From: Billgrantia campisalis
GTDB lineage: Bacteria > Pseudomonadota > Gammaproteobacteria > Pseudomonadales > Halomonadaceae
NCBI RefSeq assembly: GCF_022341425.1
Contig: NZ_JABFUC010000001.1
Span: 248,001 to 312,000 of the forward strand
Direction of reading: 5' to 3'
DNA length: 64,000 nucleotides
The notes under the pieces are model-generated. The model searched no databases. It had not been told where the DNA came from and was given only the letters and a program-made list of their open reading frames with translations. The translations under genes were made by a program, and so were the position numbers. Every line of letters begins with the position of its first letter. Position 1 is the stretch's first letter. Below are positions 27,630 through 35,386 of this stretch, one piece after another.

Positions 27630-29033
27630 TTGAGCCTGACCGACACCCTCTACCAGCTCACCCCCTCCCCCGGCGTGCTGCTGCTGATCATCGGCATCAT
27701 CGCGCTGCTCGAGTCGCTGGCCGTGGTCGGCCTGCTGATTCCGGGCGTGGTGCTGATCACCGCGGCGGCCTCCCTGGCCGGCCACCAGGACCTGGCCATT
27801 CCCGCCGTGCTGCTGGCCGCCTTTGCGGGCGCGGTGATCGGTGATGGCCTGAGCTTCGCGCTGGGCTACACCCAGCGCGAGCGGGTGCCGCAGCTATGGC
27901 CGTTCCGGCAACACCCAGAGTGGCTGGCCCGAGGCGCCCGCTTCTTCCAGCGCTACGGCAGCCTATCGGTGTTCTTCGGTCGCTTCGTCGGTCCGGTGCG
28001 ACCGGTGATCCCGCTGATCGCCGGCATGCTGCAGATGTCGCCGCGGGCCTTCACCTGGGCCAACGTCGCCTCGGCGCTACTGTGGGCGCCGGCCTATGTG
28101 CTGCCGGGCTATCTGCTGGGCCAGACCTGGCAGCAGTTGCTCGACCTGCCCCCCGGCCTCGAAGTCTGGCTGATCGGCCTGGGACTGCTGGTGATCGCCC
28201 TGGCGCTGGCCTTCTCCTGGCTGCGCTACCAGGTGACCCGCGCCGGCGCCACCTACCGCGGCCTGGCCCGGCTGGCCGGCCGCCATCCCGCCACCCGGCG
28301 CCTGTGGCTGGCGATGAGCCGAGGCGAGCGTAGCGAGGTGCCGCTGGCCTCCTGGCTGCTGCTGATCGTGGCGCTGGCGACGCTGTCCGGCTTGACGATC
28401 GCGGTGATTCGCCAGGATGGACCCTTCGCGATGGACCTGGTGGTCACCGGCCTGTTCGCCGAGCTGTCGGCCGGCTGGCTCGAGGCCATCGCCCAGGCGC
28501 TGGCACGAATCGGCGATACCTACGGCATTCTGGCGCTGATCCTGCCCTGGGCGCTGTGGCTGCTGGCCAGGCGTCGCCTGGACGCCCTCCTGCATCTCGG
28601 CGCGGGGCTGGGGGGCATCGCCCTGCTCAACACGCTGGGCAAGGCGCTGATCGGCCGCCCGCGCCCCGACACCCCGGACTACCTGACCGGCTCGCTGGCC
28701 TACCCCAGTGCCCACGCCTCCACGGCCGTGGTGCTCTACGGGCTGGCCGCCGCCTTTATCGCCCAGGAGCTCCCCCACCGTCAGCGCTTCTGGGCCTACT
28801 GGGCGGCCATCGCGGCGGCACTGCCCATGGCCCTGTCGCGCCTGGTGCTCGGCGTGCACTGGTTCAGCGATCTGATCGGCGGTGCGCTGCTCGGCCTGGT
28901 GGTCTGCGCCCTGGTGCGCCTGGCCTGGCTGCGCCGGGCGCGACCCAACCTGGCCCCCTGCCCCTGGGCGCCGCTGGCCGCCGCCTCGCTGGTGCTGGTC
29001 GCCGCCCGGGTGGCCTGGCTACCGCCTGTATAG
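27630..29033 (+). CDS. DedA-PAP2 fusion membrane protein
   Basis: 467 residues starting at TTG, supported by AAGGAG seven bases upstream. Residues 1-200 are a DedA/VTT domain, with its signature in FFGRFVGPVRPVIPLIAGML; DedA proteins flip or move undecaprenyl phosphate and phospholipids. Residues about 245-455 form a PAP2 phosphatase with the three motifs KALIGRPRP, PSAHAST and SRLVLGVHWFSD. The fusion suggests dephosphorylation coupled to lipid-carrier or phospholipid translocation in the inner membrane. The second motif is SAH instead of SGH. It is 31 bases downstream of the GGDEF-like pair. Confidence 0.9.
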   Translation: MSLTDTLYQLTPSPGVLLLIIGIIALLESLAVVGLLIPGVVLITAAASLAGHQDLAIPAVLLAAFAGAVIGDGLSFALGYTQRERVPQLWPFRQHPEWLARGARFFQRYGSLSVFFGRFVGPVRPVIPLIAGMLQMSPRAFTWANVASALLWAPAYVLPGYLLGQTWQQLLDLPPGLEVWLIGLGLLVIALALAFSWLRYQVTRAGATYRGLARLAGRHPATRRLWLAMSRGERSEVPLASWLLLIVALATLSGLTIAVIRQDGPFAMDLVVTGLFAELSAGWLEAIAQALARIGDTYGILALILPWALWLLARRRLDALLHLGAGLGGIALLNTLGKALIGRPRPDTPDYLTGSLAYPSAHASTAVVLYGLAAAFIAQELPHRQRFWAYWAAIAAALPMALSRLVLGVHWFSDLIGGALLGLVVCALVRLAWLRRARPNLAPCPWAPLAAASLVLVAARVAWLPPV

Positions 29034-29096
29034 GCACGAGGTACGAGGTACGAGGTACGAGGTACGAGGTACGAGGTACGAGGTACGAGGTACGAA
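29034..29096 (+). repeat. Period-7 array after the DedA-PAP2 stop codon
   Basis: Nine tandem heptamers: GCACGAG, seven exact GTACGAG, then GTACGAA. The array begins at the base after the TAG stop. No spacers and no coding potential. It is the most homogeneous array of this family in the window. Confidence 0.95.
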
Positions 29097-29125
29097 GCCC
29101 TTGCGCCTTGTCTCTCCCGGGGGTT

Positions 29126-29161
29126 CCTCGCCCCTCGCCCCTCGCCCCCTCGCTCCTAGGC
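29126..29161 (-). repeat. Period-7 array after the ubiX stop codon
   Basis: Heptamers CCTCGCC three times, CCTCGCT and CCTAGGC (plus strand), with one extra base. On the minus strand this reads GGCGAGG units starting two bases beyond the ubiX TAG. With 29034-29096 it makes two converging arrays of the same unit. Confidence 0.9.
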
Positions 29162-29162
29162 C

Positions 29163-29801
29163 CTACCCTTCCCCCCAGCGCGGCATCAGGCGGTGCTCGA
29201 TGCCCAGCTGGTTGAGGATGCGCGCCACGATAAAGTCGACCAGATCCTCGACGCGACGGGGCCGGTGGTAGAAGCCCGGCGCGGCGGGCAGGATCACCGC
29301 GCCCAGCCGGCTCAGCGCCAGCATGTGCTCCAGGTGGATTGCCGAAAGCGGCGTCTCACGGGGCACCAGGATCAGCCGGCGGCGCTCCTTGAGCGCCACG
29401 TCGGCGGCCCGCTCGATCAGGTTGTTGCTGGCCCCGGTCGCCACCGCCGAGAGGGTACCGGTGGAGCAGGGGCAGATGACCATCGCCGAGGGCGCCCCGG
29501 AGCCGGAGGCCACCGGGGCCATCCAGTCCTCGCGCCCGAAGCAGCGGATCTGCCCCGGGGCGGCACCGCTGCGCTCGGCGAGCGCCTCGGCCAGGCGCTC
29601 GGGGCGCGCCGGCAGCGCGGCGTCGGTTTCGGTGGCCATCACCAGATGCGCGGCCTTGGAGATCATCACCCACACCTCATGGTCGGCCACCACCAGCGCC
29701 TTGATAAGGCGCAGGCCGTACTGGGCGCCCGAGGCACCGGTCAGCGCCACGGTGACCGGCTCGCGCCAGGCGGCAGGGGCTTGGTGCCGGCGATCAGCCA
29801 T
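29163..29801 (-). CDS. ubiX: Flavin prenyltransferase UbiX
   Basis: 212 residues from the ATG at 29801, which overlaps the mpl stop by eight bases. It makes prenylated FMN for the ubiquinone decarboxylase UbiD. Family motifs are VALTGASGAQYGLRL, CPCSTGTLSAVATGASNNLIERA (first 20 characteristic), RRRLILVPRETPLSAIHL and AAPGFYHRP. The mpl-ubiX order is known from Pseudomonas. A period-7 array follows the stop. Confidence 0.96.
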   Translation of the reverse strand: MADRRHQAPAAWREPVTVALTGASGAQYGLRLIKALVVADHEVWVMISKAAHLVMATETDAALPARPERLAEALAERSGAAPGQIRCFGREDWMAPVASGSGAPSAMVICPCSTGTLSAVATGASNNLIERAADVALKERRRLILVPRETPLSAIHLEHMLALSRLGAVILPAAPGFYHRPRRVEDLVDFIVARILNQLGIEHRLMPRWGEG

Positions 29802-31185
29802 GGGCCACCTCCAGGGCGGCAATCAGCTTCTCATGGATGCCACCGAAGCTGCCGTTGGACATCACCACAATGCGATCGCCGGGCCGCGCCTCGGCGACCA
29901 GCGCCGCCACCAGGGCCTCCAGGTCCTCGATGAGCCGCGCCGGCACCGGACTCGCCTCGACCACCTGGGCAAGCGACCAGTCAAGCTCCGACGGCTGATA
30001 CCAGAAGGCCGCATCGGCGGCGGCGACGCTCTCGGCCAGACGCGCGCTCAGGGTACCCAGACGCATGGTATTGGAGCGCGGCTCGATGACCGCCAGCAGC
30101 CGGCCCCGGGCGGTGGCCGCCCGCAGTCCCGAGAGGATCGCGGCGATCGCCGTGGGGTGATGGGCGAAGTCGTCGATCACCTGGATGCCGTTGATCTCAC
30201 CGCGAACCTCCTGACGCCGGCGGGGGGTCTCGAAGCGTGCCAGGGCCGCACAGCCCCGCGCCAGGTCGACGCCGCAGAGATCCGCCGCCGCCAGCGCCGC
30301 CAGGGCGTTGCGCGCGTTGTAGCTGCCGGTCAGCGGCCAGTCGACCACGGCGTCCTCGTCGATGCGTTCATCGCCCTGCCCCTGCTGGTGAATCACCCGG
30401 AAGCGACTGGCGTCCTCGCGCTCCAGTTCGAACCGCCAGGGACTGGTCGGCTCGCTGCCGAAGCGCACCACCGGCGTCCAGCAGCCCTGGTCGAGCACCC
30501 GCGCCAGCGCCGGCTCGCCATCGGCCACCAGCAGCCTCCCCTTGCCCGGCACGGTGCGCACCAGGTGGTGGAACTGCCGCTCGATGGCGGCAAGGTCGGG
30601 GAAGATATCGGCATGGTCGAACTCGAGATTGCCGAGCACGGCGATCTCGGGGCGGTAGTGAACGAACTTGGAGCGCTTGTCGAAGAAGGCGGTGTCGTAC
30701 TCGTCGGCCTCCACCACGAAGGGGGCCCCCTCGGCGCCGAGCCGCGCCGAGACACCGAAGTTGCGCGGCACCCCGCCGATCAGGAAACCCGGCGAGAGCC
30801 CGGCGGATTCGAGCAGCCAGGCGATAAGGCTCGCCGTGGTGGTCTTGCCGTGGGTGCCGGCGACGGCGATCACCCGCCGCCCGGGCAGCACCTGCTCGGC
30901 CAGCCACTGGGGGCCGGAGACATAGGCGAGCCCCTGGTCGAGCACCGCCTCTACCTCGGGGTTGCCGCGGGAGAGCGCATTGCCGATCACCACCAGGTCC
31001 GGGCGCGGGCTCAGGTTCTCGGCAGCATAGCCTTCGCACAGCGCGATGCCGGCCGCCTCGAGCTGGGTGCTCATGGGCGGGTAGACGCCCGCATCCGAGC
31101 CGCTGACCGTGAAGCCCCGCTCACGCGCCAGCAGCGCCAGGCTGCCCATGAAAGTGCCGCAGATACCGAGTATGTGAAGGTGCAT
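29794..31185 (-). CDS. mpl: UDP-MurNAc:L-Ala-gamma-D-Glu-mDAP ligase
   Basis: 463 residues from the ATG at 31185 (MHLHILGICGTFMG). Mur-ligase that joins recycled murein tripeptide to UDP-N-acetylmuramate. The ATP loop is [11 protein letters not shown], and EADEYDTAFFDKRSKFVHY and LEFDHADIFPDL are Mpl-type central motifs. The C-terminal DDFAHHPTAI and NGSFGGIHEKL are present. The longer frame upstream enters the divergent promoter region and is rejected. Its stop overlaps ubiX. Confidence 0.96.
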   Translation of the reverse strand: MHLHILGICGTFMGSLALLARERGFTVSGSDAGVYPPMSTQLEAAGIALCEGYAAENLSPRPDLVVIGNALSRGNPEVEAVLDQGLAYVSGPQWLAEQVLPGRRVIAVAGTHGKTTTASLIAWLLESAGLSPGFLIGGVPRNFGVSARLGAEGAPFVVEADEYDTAFFDKRSKFVHYRPEIAVLGNLEFDHADIFPDLAAIERQFHHLVRTVPGKGRLLVADGEPALARVLDQGCWTPVVRFGSEPTSPWRFELEREDASRFRVIHQQGQGDERIDEDAVVDWPLTGSYNARNALAALAAADLCGVDLARGCAALARFETPRRRQEVRGEINGIQVIDDFAHHPTAIAAILSGLRAATARGRLLAVIEPRSNTMRLGTLSARLAESVAAADAAFWYQPSELDWSLAQVVEASPVPARLIEDLEALVAALVAEARPGDRIVVMSNGSFGGIHEKLIAALEVAHG

Positions 31186-31378
31186 GCCGTCCGACCTTGT
31201 CGCCAGGGAAGCTGGCGGGCCGTCGCCCGCCGTGGAAGGAAGCGGCAGACTAGCACGGCCGGGCAAGCCCCCTCCACTTGGGTGCAGGGTGCAGCGCTTT
31301 CGGCTAGACTATGGCGCCGTTTCACCGACCGTGAAAACCGCCCATTCCCCTGCACGCGACCCGGAGCAAGCAAGCCCC
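31186..31378. promoter_or_regulatory. Divergent promoter region mpl / phosphofructokinase
   Basis: 193-base interval between divergent starts. A weak TAGACT followed by TATGG (about 31302-31313) could be a plus-strand -10 for the phosphofructokinase. No convincing -35 or operator is visible. Confidence 0.35.
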
Positions 31379-32638
31379 ATGGCCCAGCATAACGCCTTCT
31401 ATGCCCAGTCTGGCGGTGTCACCGCCGTGATCAATGCCAGCGCCTGCGGCGTGATCGAGGCCTGCCACCGACATTCCGACCGCATCGGCAAGGTCTATGC
31501 CGGACACAACGGCATCATCGGCGCCCTGACCGAGGATCTGATCGATGTCAGCCAGGAGTCCGAGGCGACCATCGCCGCCCTGCGCCACACCCCCGGCGGC
31601 GCCTTCGGCTCCTGTCGCTACAAGCTCAAGGACATCGAGACCCACCGTACCCAGTATGAGCGGTTGATCGAGGTGTTCCGCGCCCATGATATCCGCTACT
31701 TCTTCTATAACGGTGGCGGCGACAGCGCCGACACCTGCCTCAAGGTCTCGCAGCTCTCCGAGAAGCTGGGCTACCCGCTGACTGCCATTCACGTGCCCAA
31801 GACCGTCGACAATGACCTGCCGATCACCGACAACTCGCCGGGCTTTGGCAGCGTGGCCAAGTACATCGCCACCTCCACCCTGGAGGCGTCGCTGGACATC
31901 GCCTCCATGTGCGCCACCTCCACCAAGGTCTTCGTGCTGGAGGTGATGGGCCGCCACGCCGGCTGGATCGCCGCCGCCGGGGCACTCGCCGGCCAGGGCG
32001 AGGGCGAGCCGCCCCACCTGGTGATCTTCCCCGAGGTGGCCTTCAACCGCGAGGCGGTGATGGCCCGGGTCGAGGAAGCGGTCACGCAGTACGGCTACTG
32101 CGTCATCGTGGTATCGGAGGGCGCCCGCTACGAGGACGGCACCTTCCTGGCCGACTCCGGCAACACCGACGCCTTCGGCCACCGCCAGTTGGGCGGCGTG
32201 GCCCCGACGCTGGCCGGCATGGTCAAGCAGGACCTGGGCTACAAGTACCACTGGGCGGTGGCCGACTACCTGCAGCGCGCCGCCCGTCATCTGGCCTCCA
32301 AGACCGACGTCGACCAGGCCTACGCCGTGGGCGAGAAGGCGGTGGAGCTGGCGATCGCCGGCAAGAACGCCATGATGCCGGCGATCAAGCGCGTCAGCGA
32401 CAGCCCCTATGAATGGACCATCGAGGCCGCTCCCCTGGCCGAGGTCGCCAACCGCGAGAAGTTCATGCCCCGCGAGTTCATTCGCGAGGACGGCTTCGGC
32501 ATCACCGAGGCGTGCCGCCAGTACCTCTCGCCGCTGATCCAGGGCGAGGATTACCCGCCGTTCGAGAACGGACTCCCCAAGGTGGCCCGACTCGCCAAGC
32601 GGCGCGTCGAACGCAAGCTGCCAGAATTCAAGATTTAA
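31379..32638 (+). CDS. pfp: 6-phosphofructokinase, probably pyrophosphate-dependent
   Basis: 419 residues. Reversible phosphorylation of fructose 6-phosphate. The nucleotide-site motif is GGGDS (in YNGGGDSADT), with Asp where ATP enzymes have Gly, and the active-site loop is PKTVDND with Lys in place of the PGTIDND Gly. Both changes are known markers of PPi use. GFGSVAKY and VMGRHAGWIAA are further family segments. The ATG at 31379 is chosen; the frame extends upstream without support. Inorganic pyrophosphatase lies 2 kb away on the same strand. Halomonads mostly use Entner-Doudoroff, so a gluconeogenic role is plausible (inference). Confidence 0.92.
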   Translation: MAQHNAFYAQSGGVTAVINASACGVIEACHRHSDRIGKVYAGHNGIIGALTEDLIDVSQESEATIAALRHTPGGAFGSCRYKLKDIETHRTQYERLIEVFRAHDIRYFFYNGGGDSADTCLKVSQLSEKLGYPLTAIHVPKTVDNDLPITDNSPGFGSVAKYIATSTLEASLDIASMCATSTKVFVLEVMGRHAGWIAAAGALAGQGEGEPPHLVIFPEVAFNREAVMARVEEAVTQYGYCVIVVSEGARYEDGTFLADSGNTDAFGHRQLGGVAPTLAGMVKQDLGYKYHWAVADYLQRAARHLASKTDVDQAYAVGEKAVELAIAGKNAMMPAIKRVSDSPYEWTIEAAPLAEVANREKFMPREFIREDGFGITEACRQYLSPLIQGEDYPPFENGLPKVARLAKRRVERKLPEFKI

Positions 32639-32643
32639 CGGGG

Positions 32644-34371
32644 CTATCTCAGCAACCAGGACAGCACCAGCAACAGCAGCAGGATCCCGGCCACGCCCTG
32701 CCAGAAGTTGGCCGGCTCCCGCAGCCGCCGCGCGCCGCCGGGCGGGTCCGCCTTCTGGCCGTCGTGATAGCGCAGCGCGTAGAGCAGCTCCGACATGCGC
32801 CGGAAGCGCAGCGAGCGCTGCGGGTCCAGGGCCCGACGCAGGGTGTCATCCAGCGACGGCGTCACCTCGGGGTTGAGGGTGCGCGCACTGCGGTAGCTCA
32901 GCTGCTCCAGATCGGTATGGCTGCGCAGCCGATTGGGCGTCAGGGCATAGGGCAGCTCCCCGGTCAGCAGCCAGTAGATGGTCGAGGCGAGCGAATACTG
33001 GTCGCTGCGTCGCCCCACGCTATCATCCAGCGCATACTCCGGCGCACTGTGCTCGCTGAGCCCCACCTGGCGCGCCAGCTCACGGGAGCGCCGATGGCCG
33101 TCCACGTCGCGCATATGGCAGGCGCTGAAATCGGTCAGCACCACTTGGCCGTGGGCGTCGATCAGCACGTTGTCGGGGTGGATGCGCTGGTGCAGCAGGT
33201 CCCGGTGGTGCAGCGCCTGCACCGCTTTGCCCAGCTGGACGGCGATATCCAGGCGTTGGGCCAGGTTTGCCTGGGGGTGCCGCCGCGCCCAGTCAGTGAG
33301 GGTCTCCCCCTCGACGTAGACCATCAGGTAGTAGAGGTAGCGACGCGGCCGCGAGGGCTCCATGACCCGCGCCACGAAGGGCGACTTGACCCGCTCCACC
33401 ACCCACTGCTGAAGCAGGAAGTGCTCGAGATAGGCATTGCGGTTGGAGAGCTCGGGACTCGGCGCCTTCATCACCATTTCGCGCTCGGTACGGGTATCGC
33501 GAACGCGATAGACACGCGACTGGGCGGTGCGCGACAGCACCTCCTGGATCTCCAGCCCGTCGATGCGCTCCCCCGGCGAGAGCTCGGGGGGAATCGGCAG
33601 GTCACCGTAGATACGCCCGGGATGGTCATGCTCGGCCTCGGGCAGCTGGTCGATGCGCACCAGTTGGAAGCAGAACTGGTCCGCCCCGTAGCCGCGGGAC
33701 TGGGCGCGCTCCCGCGCCGCCTGGGCAAGGCGCTCACAGGCCGCATCCAGGTCACTGGCATCCTGGCGAATCAGCTGCACATAGTCCGACGGCATCAGCG
33801 TCCCGCGCACCGCCTGGGTGGTAAACAGGAAGAGATCGCCCTGCTTGAGGGGCAGGTGCAGATAGTCGATGTCGATGCTGCCGTCGAGTCCCAGCGCCCG
33901 CGAAGGGTAGCGGTAGCCGCCCAGGTCGGTGATGTGGTCCCGGGAGAGCTGCTCGAACTCGGCGCCGCGCAGGCGAAACACCAGGGTATCGCCCATATGA
34001 AAGAGGTGGGCGTCATGGCCGCGGTAGACCATGGCCGACAGCGCGGCAACGTAGCTGCCGTTCTCGACGAAGTGGCTCTGGCTGTAGCACCAGCCGTTGA
34101 GCGAACGCAGCACGCGGGTCGCCGAGGTCTTGACGTCCCAGTGGTCCGGAGTCGAGAAGTAGTCGGCGAGAAAGCCGCGCACGCTGAGGTCGCCGGCCTG
34201 CTTGGCGATGGCGTTGCGCGAGCTGGTATCGCTGATCAGCGCGCAGGCGCCCTTGGCCGCCAACTGAGTGCCGTCATCGGGAATCCGCACCGACATGGAG
34301 CTGCGGTGGTGACGCCGGTCGGGTGCCACGAAGGCCTGACCAACGCTCAATGCCAGCTGGGAAGATGCCAA
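32644..34371 (-). CDS. PP2C-like/protein-kinase-like fusion with eroded active sites, C-terminal membrane anchor
   Basis: 575 residues starting at TTG 34371, supported by AAGGAG six bases upstream. Residues about 20-240 follow a PP2C phosphatase: ALISD (Asp48) and HMGDTLVFRLR (Asp128) are kept, but the late metal motif 'TDG' reads TTQ (184-186). Residues about 270-530 follow a Ser/Thr kinase: Lys302 in EMVMKAPS and DFS (Asp414) are kept, but the catalytic loop 'HRD.KP.N' reads HQRIHPDN (394-401), so the catalytic Asp is Arg. A hydrophobic helix at about 556-574 anchors it. The bifunctional family is known in Pseudomonas; loss at both centres suggests a pseudoenzyme scaffold. Confidence 0.85.
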   Translation of the reverse strand: MASSQLALSVGQAFVAPDRRHHRSSMSVRIPDDGTQLAAKGACALISDTSSRNAIAKQAGDLSVRGFLADYFSTPDHWDVKTSATRVLRSLNGWCYSQSHFVENGSYVAALSAMVYRGHDAHLFHMGDTLVFRLRGAEFEQLSRDHITDLGGYRYPSRALGLDGSIDIDYLHLPLKQGDLFLFTTQAVRGTLMPSDYVQLIRQDASDLDAACERLAQAARERAQSRGYGADQFCFQLVRIDQLPEAEHDHPGRIYGDLPIPPELSPGERIDGLEIQEVLSRTAQSRVYRVRDTRTEREMVMKAPSPELSNRNAYLEHFLLQQWVVERVKSPFVARVMEPSRPRRYLYYLMVYVEGETLTDWARRHPQANLAQRLDIAVQLGKAVQALHHRDLLHQRIHPDNVLIDAHGQVVLTDFSACHMRDVDGHRRSRELARQVGLSEHSAPEYALDDSVGRRSDQYSLASTIYWLLTGELPYALTPNRLRSHTDLEQLSYRSARTLNPEVTPSLDDTLRRALDPQRSLRFRRMSELLYALRYHDGQKADPPGGARRLREPANFWQGVAGILLLLLVLSWLLR

Positions 34372-34493
34372 GACACGCTCCTTATGATTCCGCGGATTAC
34401 CCCGCCCGCCGCAGCGCGGCCGGGCGCTCCCTCGCGCGGGCCATGATACACCCTTGGCGCGCGCCCAGCCTGTCAACCAAAGCCGCAGCCGCC

Positions 34494-34528
34494 CCTCACC
34501 TATCGCCGCTCACCTTTCACCCCTCACC
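34494..34528 (-). repeat. Period-7 array (GGTGAGG type) upstream of ppa
   Basis: Five heptamers on the plus strand: CCTCACC, TATCGCC, GCTCACC, TTTCACC and CCTCACC. On the minus strand the unit is GGTGAGG. Unlike the others it lies in a divergent gap, just upstream of the ppa promoter, and not after a stop codon. Confidence 0.7.
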
Positions 34529-34537
34529 TATGTCGCA

Positions 34538-34567
34538 TTGGTAATCCCCAGGCCGGCTCCGTATAAT
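34538..34567 (+). promoter_or_regulatory. Predicted sigma70 promoter of ppa
   Basis: -35 TTGGTA (34538-34543), 18-base spacer and consensus -10 TATAAT (34562-34567), about 50 bases before the ATG. This is one of the clearest promoters in the window. Confidence 0.7.
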
Positions 34568-34617
34568 TCTGGCCAATTTCCGGCCCACTCCCCTTTCGCC
34601 AACCGAAGGAAGCGACC

Positions 34618-35148
34618 ATGAACTTCGACAAGATTCCCGCCGGCCAGGATCTGCCCAACGATGTCTATGTGGCGATCGAAATTCCCGCCAACCACTCGCC
34701 GATCAAGTACGAGATCGACAAGGACATGGGCACGCTGCTGGTCGACCGTTTCCTGGCCACGCCGATGTTCTACCCGGCCAACTACGGCTTCATCCCCCAC
34801 ACCCTGGCCGACGACGGCGATCCCCTGGACGCCCTGGTGGTCACCCCCTGCCCGGTACAGGCCGGCGCCATCATTCGCGCGCGTCCGGTAGGCATCCTCA
34901 ACATGACCGATGAGGCCGGTGAGGACGCCAAGCTGGTCTGCGTGCCCTACGCCAAGCTGTCCAGCCTCTACGACGACGTCCACGAGATCACCGACCTGCC
35001 CGAGCTGCTGCGCCAGCAGATCGCCCACTTCTTCGAGAACTACAAGGATCTCGAGAAGGGCAAGTGGGTCAAGGTCGAATCCTGGGAGGGCGCCGAGGCG
35101 GCCCGCAAGGCCATCGAGAAGGCGGTCGCCGCCTACGAGAAGGCCTGA
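34618..35148 (+). CDS. ppa: Inorganic pyrophosphatase (family I)
   Basis: 176-residue soluble Mg-dependent pyrophosphatase. The signature [10 protein letters not shown] holds the metal-binding aspartates, and YGFIPHT and DAKLVCVP lie around it. AAGGAAG is a good ribosome site before the ATG at 34618. It is a single-gene unit with its own promoter and a strong terminator. It would remove PPi that the nearby phosphofructokinase could use, so the balance between them is of physiological interest (inference). Confidence 0.98.
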   Translation: MNFDKIPAGQDLPNDVYVAIEIPANHSPIKYEIDKDMGTLLVDRFLATPMFYPANYGFIPHTLADDGDPLDALVVTPCPVQAGAIIRARPVGILNMTDEAGEDAKLVCVPYAKLSSLYDDVHEITDLPELLRQQIAHFFENYKDLEKGKWVKVESWEGAEAARKAIEKAVAAYEKA

Positions 35149-35180
35149 AGCACCGCACCCCCTGATAAACGCATCGCAAG

Positions 35181-35204
35181 ACTGGCCGCCCCCGGGCGGC
35201 CAGT
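35181..35204 (+). terminator. Terminator of ppa
   Basis: Perfect ten-base stem ACTGGCCGCC (35181-35190) / GGCGGCCAGT (35195-35204) with loop CCCG, followed by TTGCGTTG. It lies 32 bases after the ppa stop. Confidence 0.75.
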
Positions 35205-35386
35205 TTGCGTTGATGCCATGGCCGCTGACCGCCGGCGCGACAAAGCCGCGCACCCAGGGCACCGGGTGATCAACAGCGCCCTGCTTCTGGGGTATCCTTG
35301 AAAGCAACGTCCTCGTGCGCCACCCGCCGCTGAACTCGACCCGCCTCCGGGGGTCACAGGGGCGCACCGGTTCTGCTTCGAAAAGG

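Noticed and set aside
29034..29096. CRISPR array or minisatellite call for the heptamer array
   Set aside because: Units are seven bases in direct contact, without spacers and without cas genes in the window.
35181..35204. Regulatory riboswitch downstream of ppa
   Set aside because: The perfect short hairpin with a trailing T-rich segment after a stop codon is sufficiently explained as a terminator.
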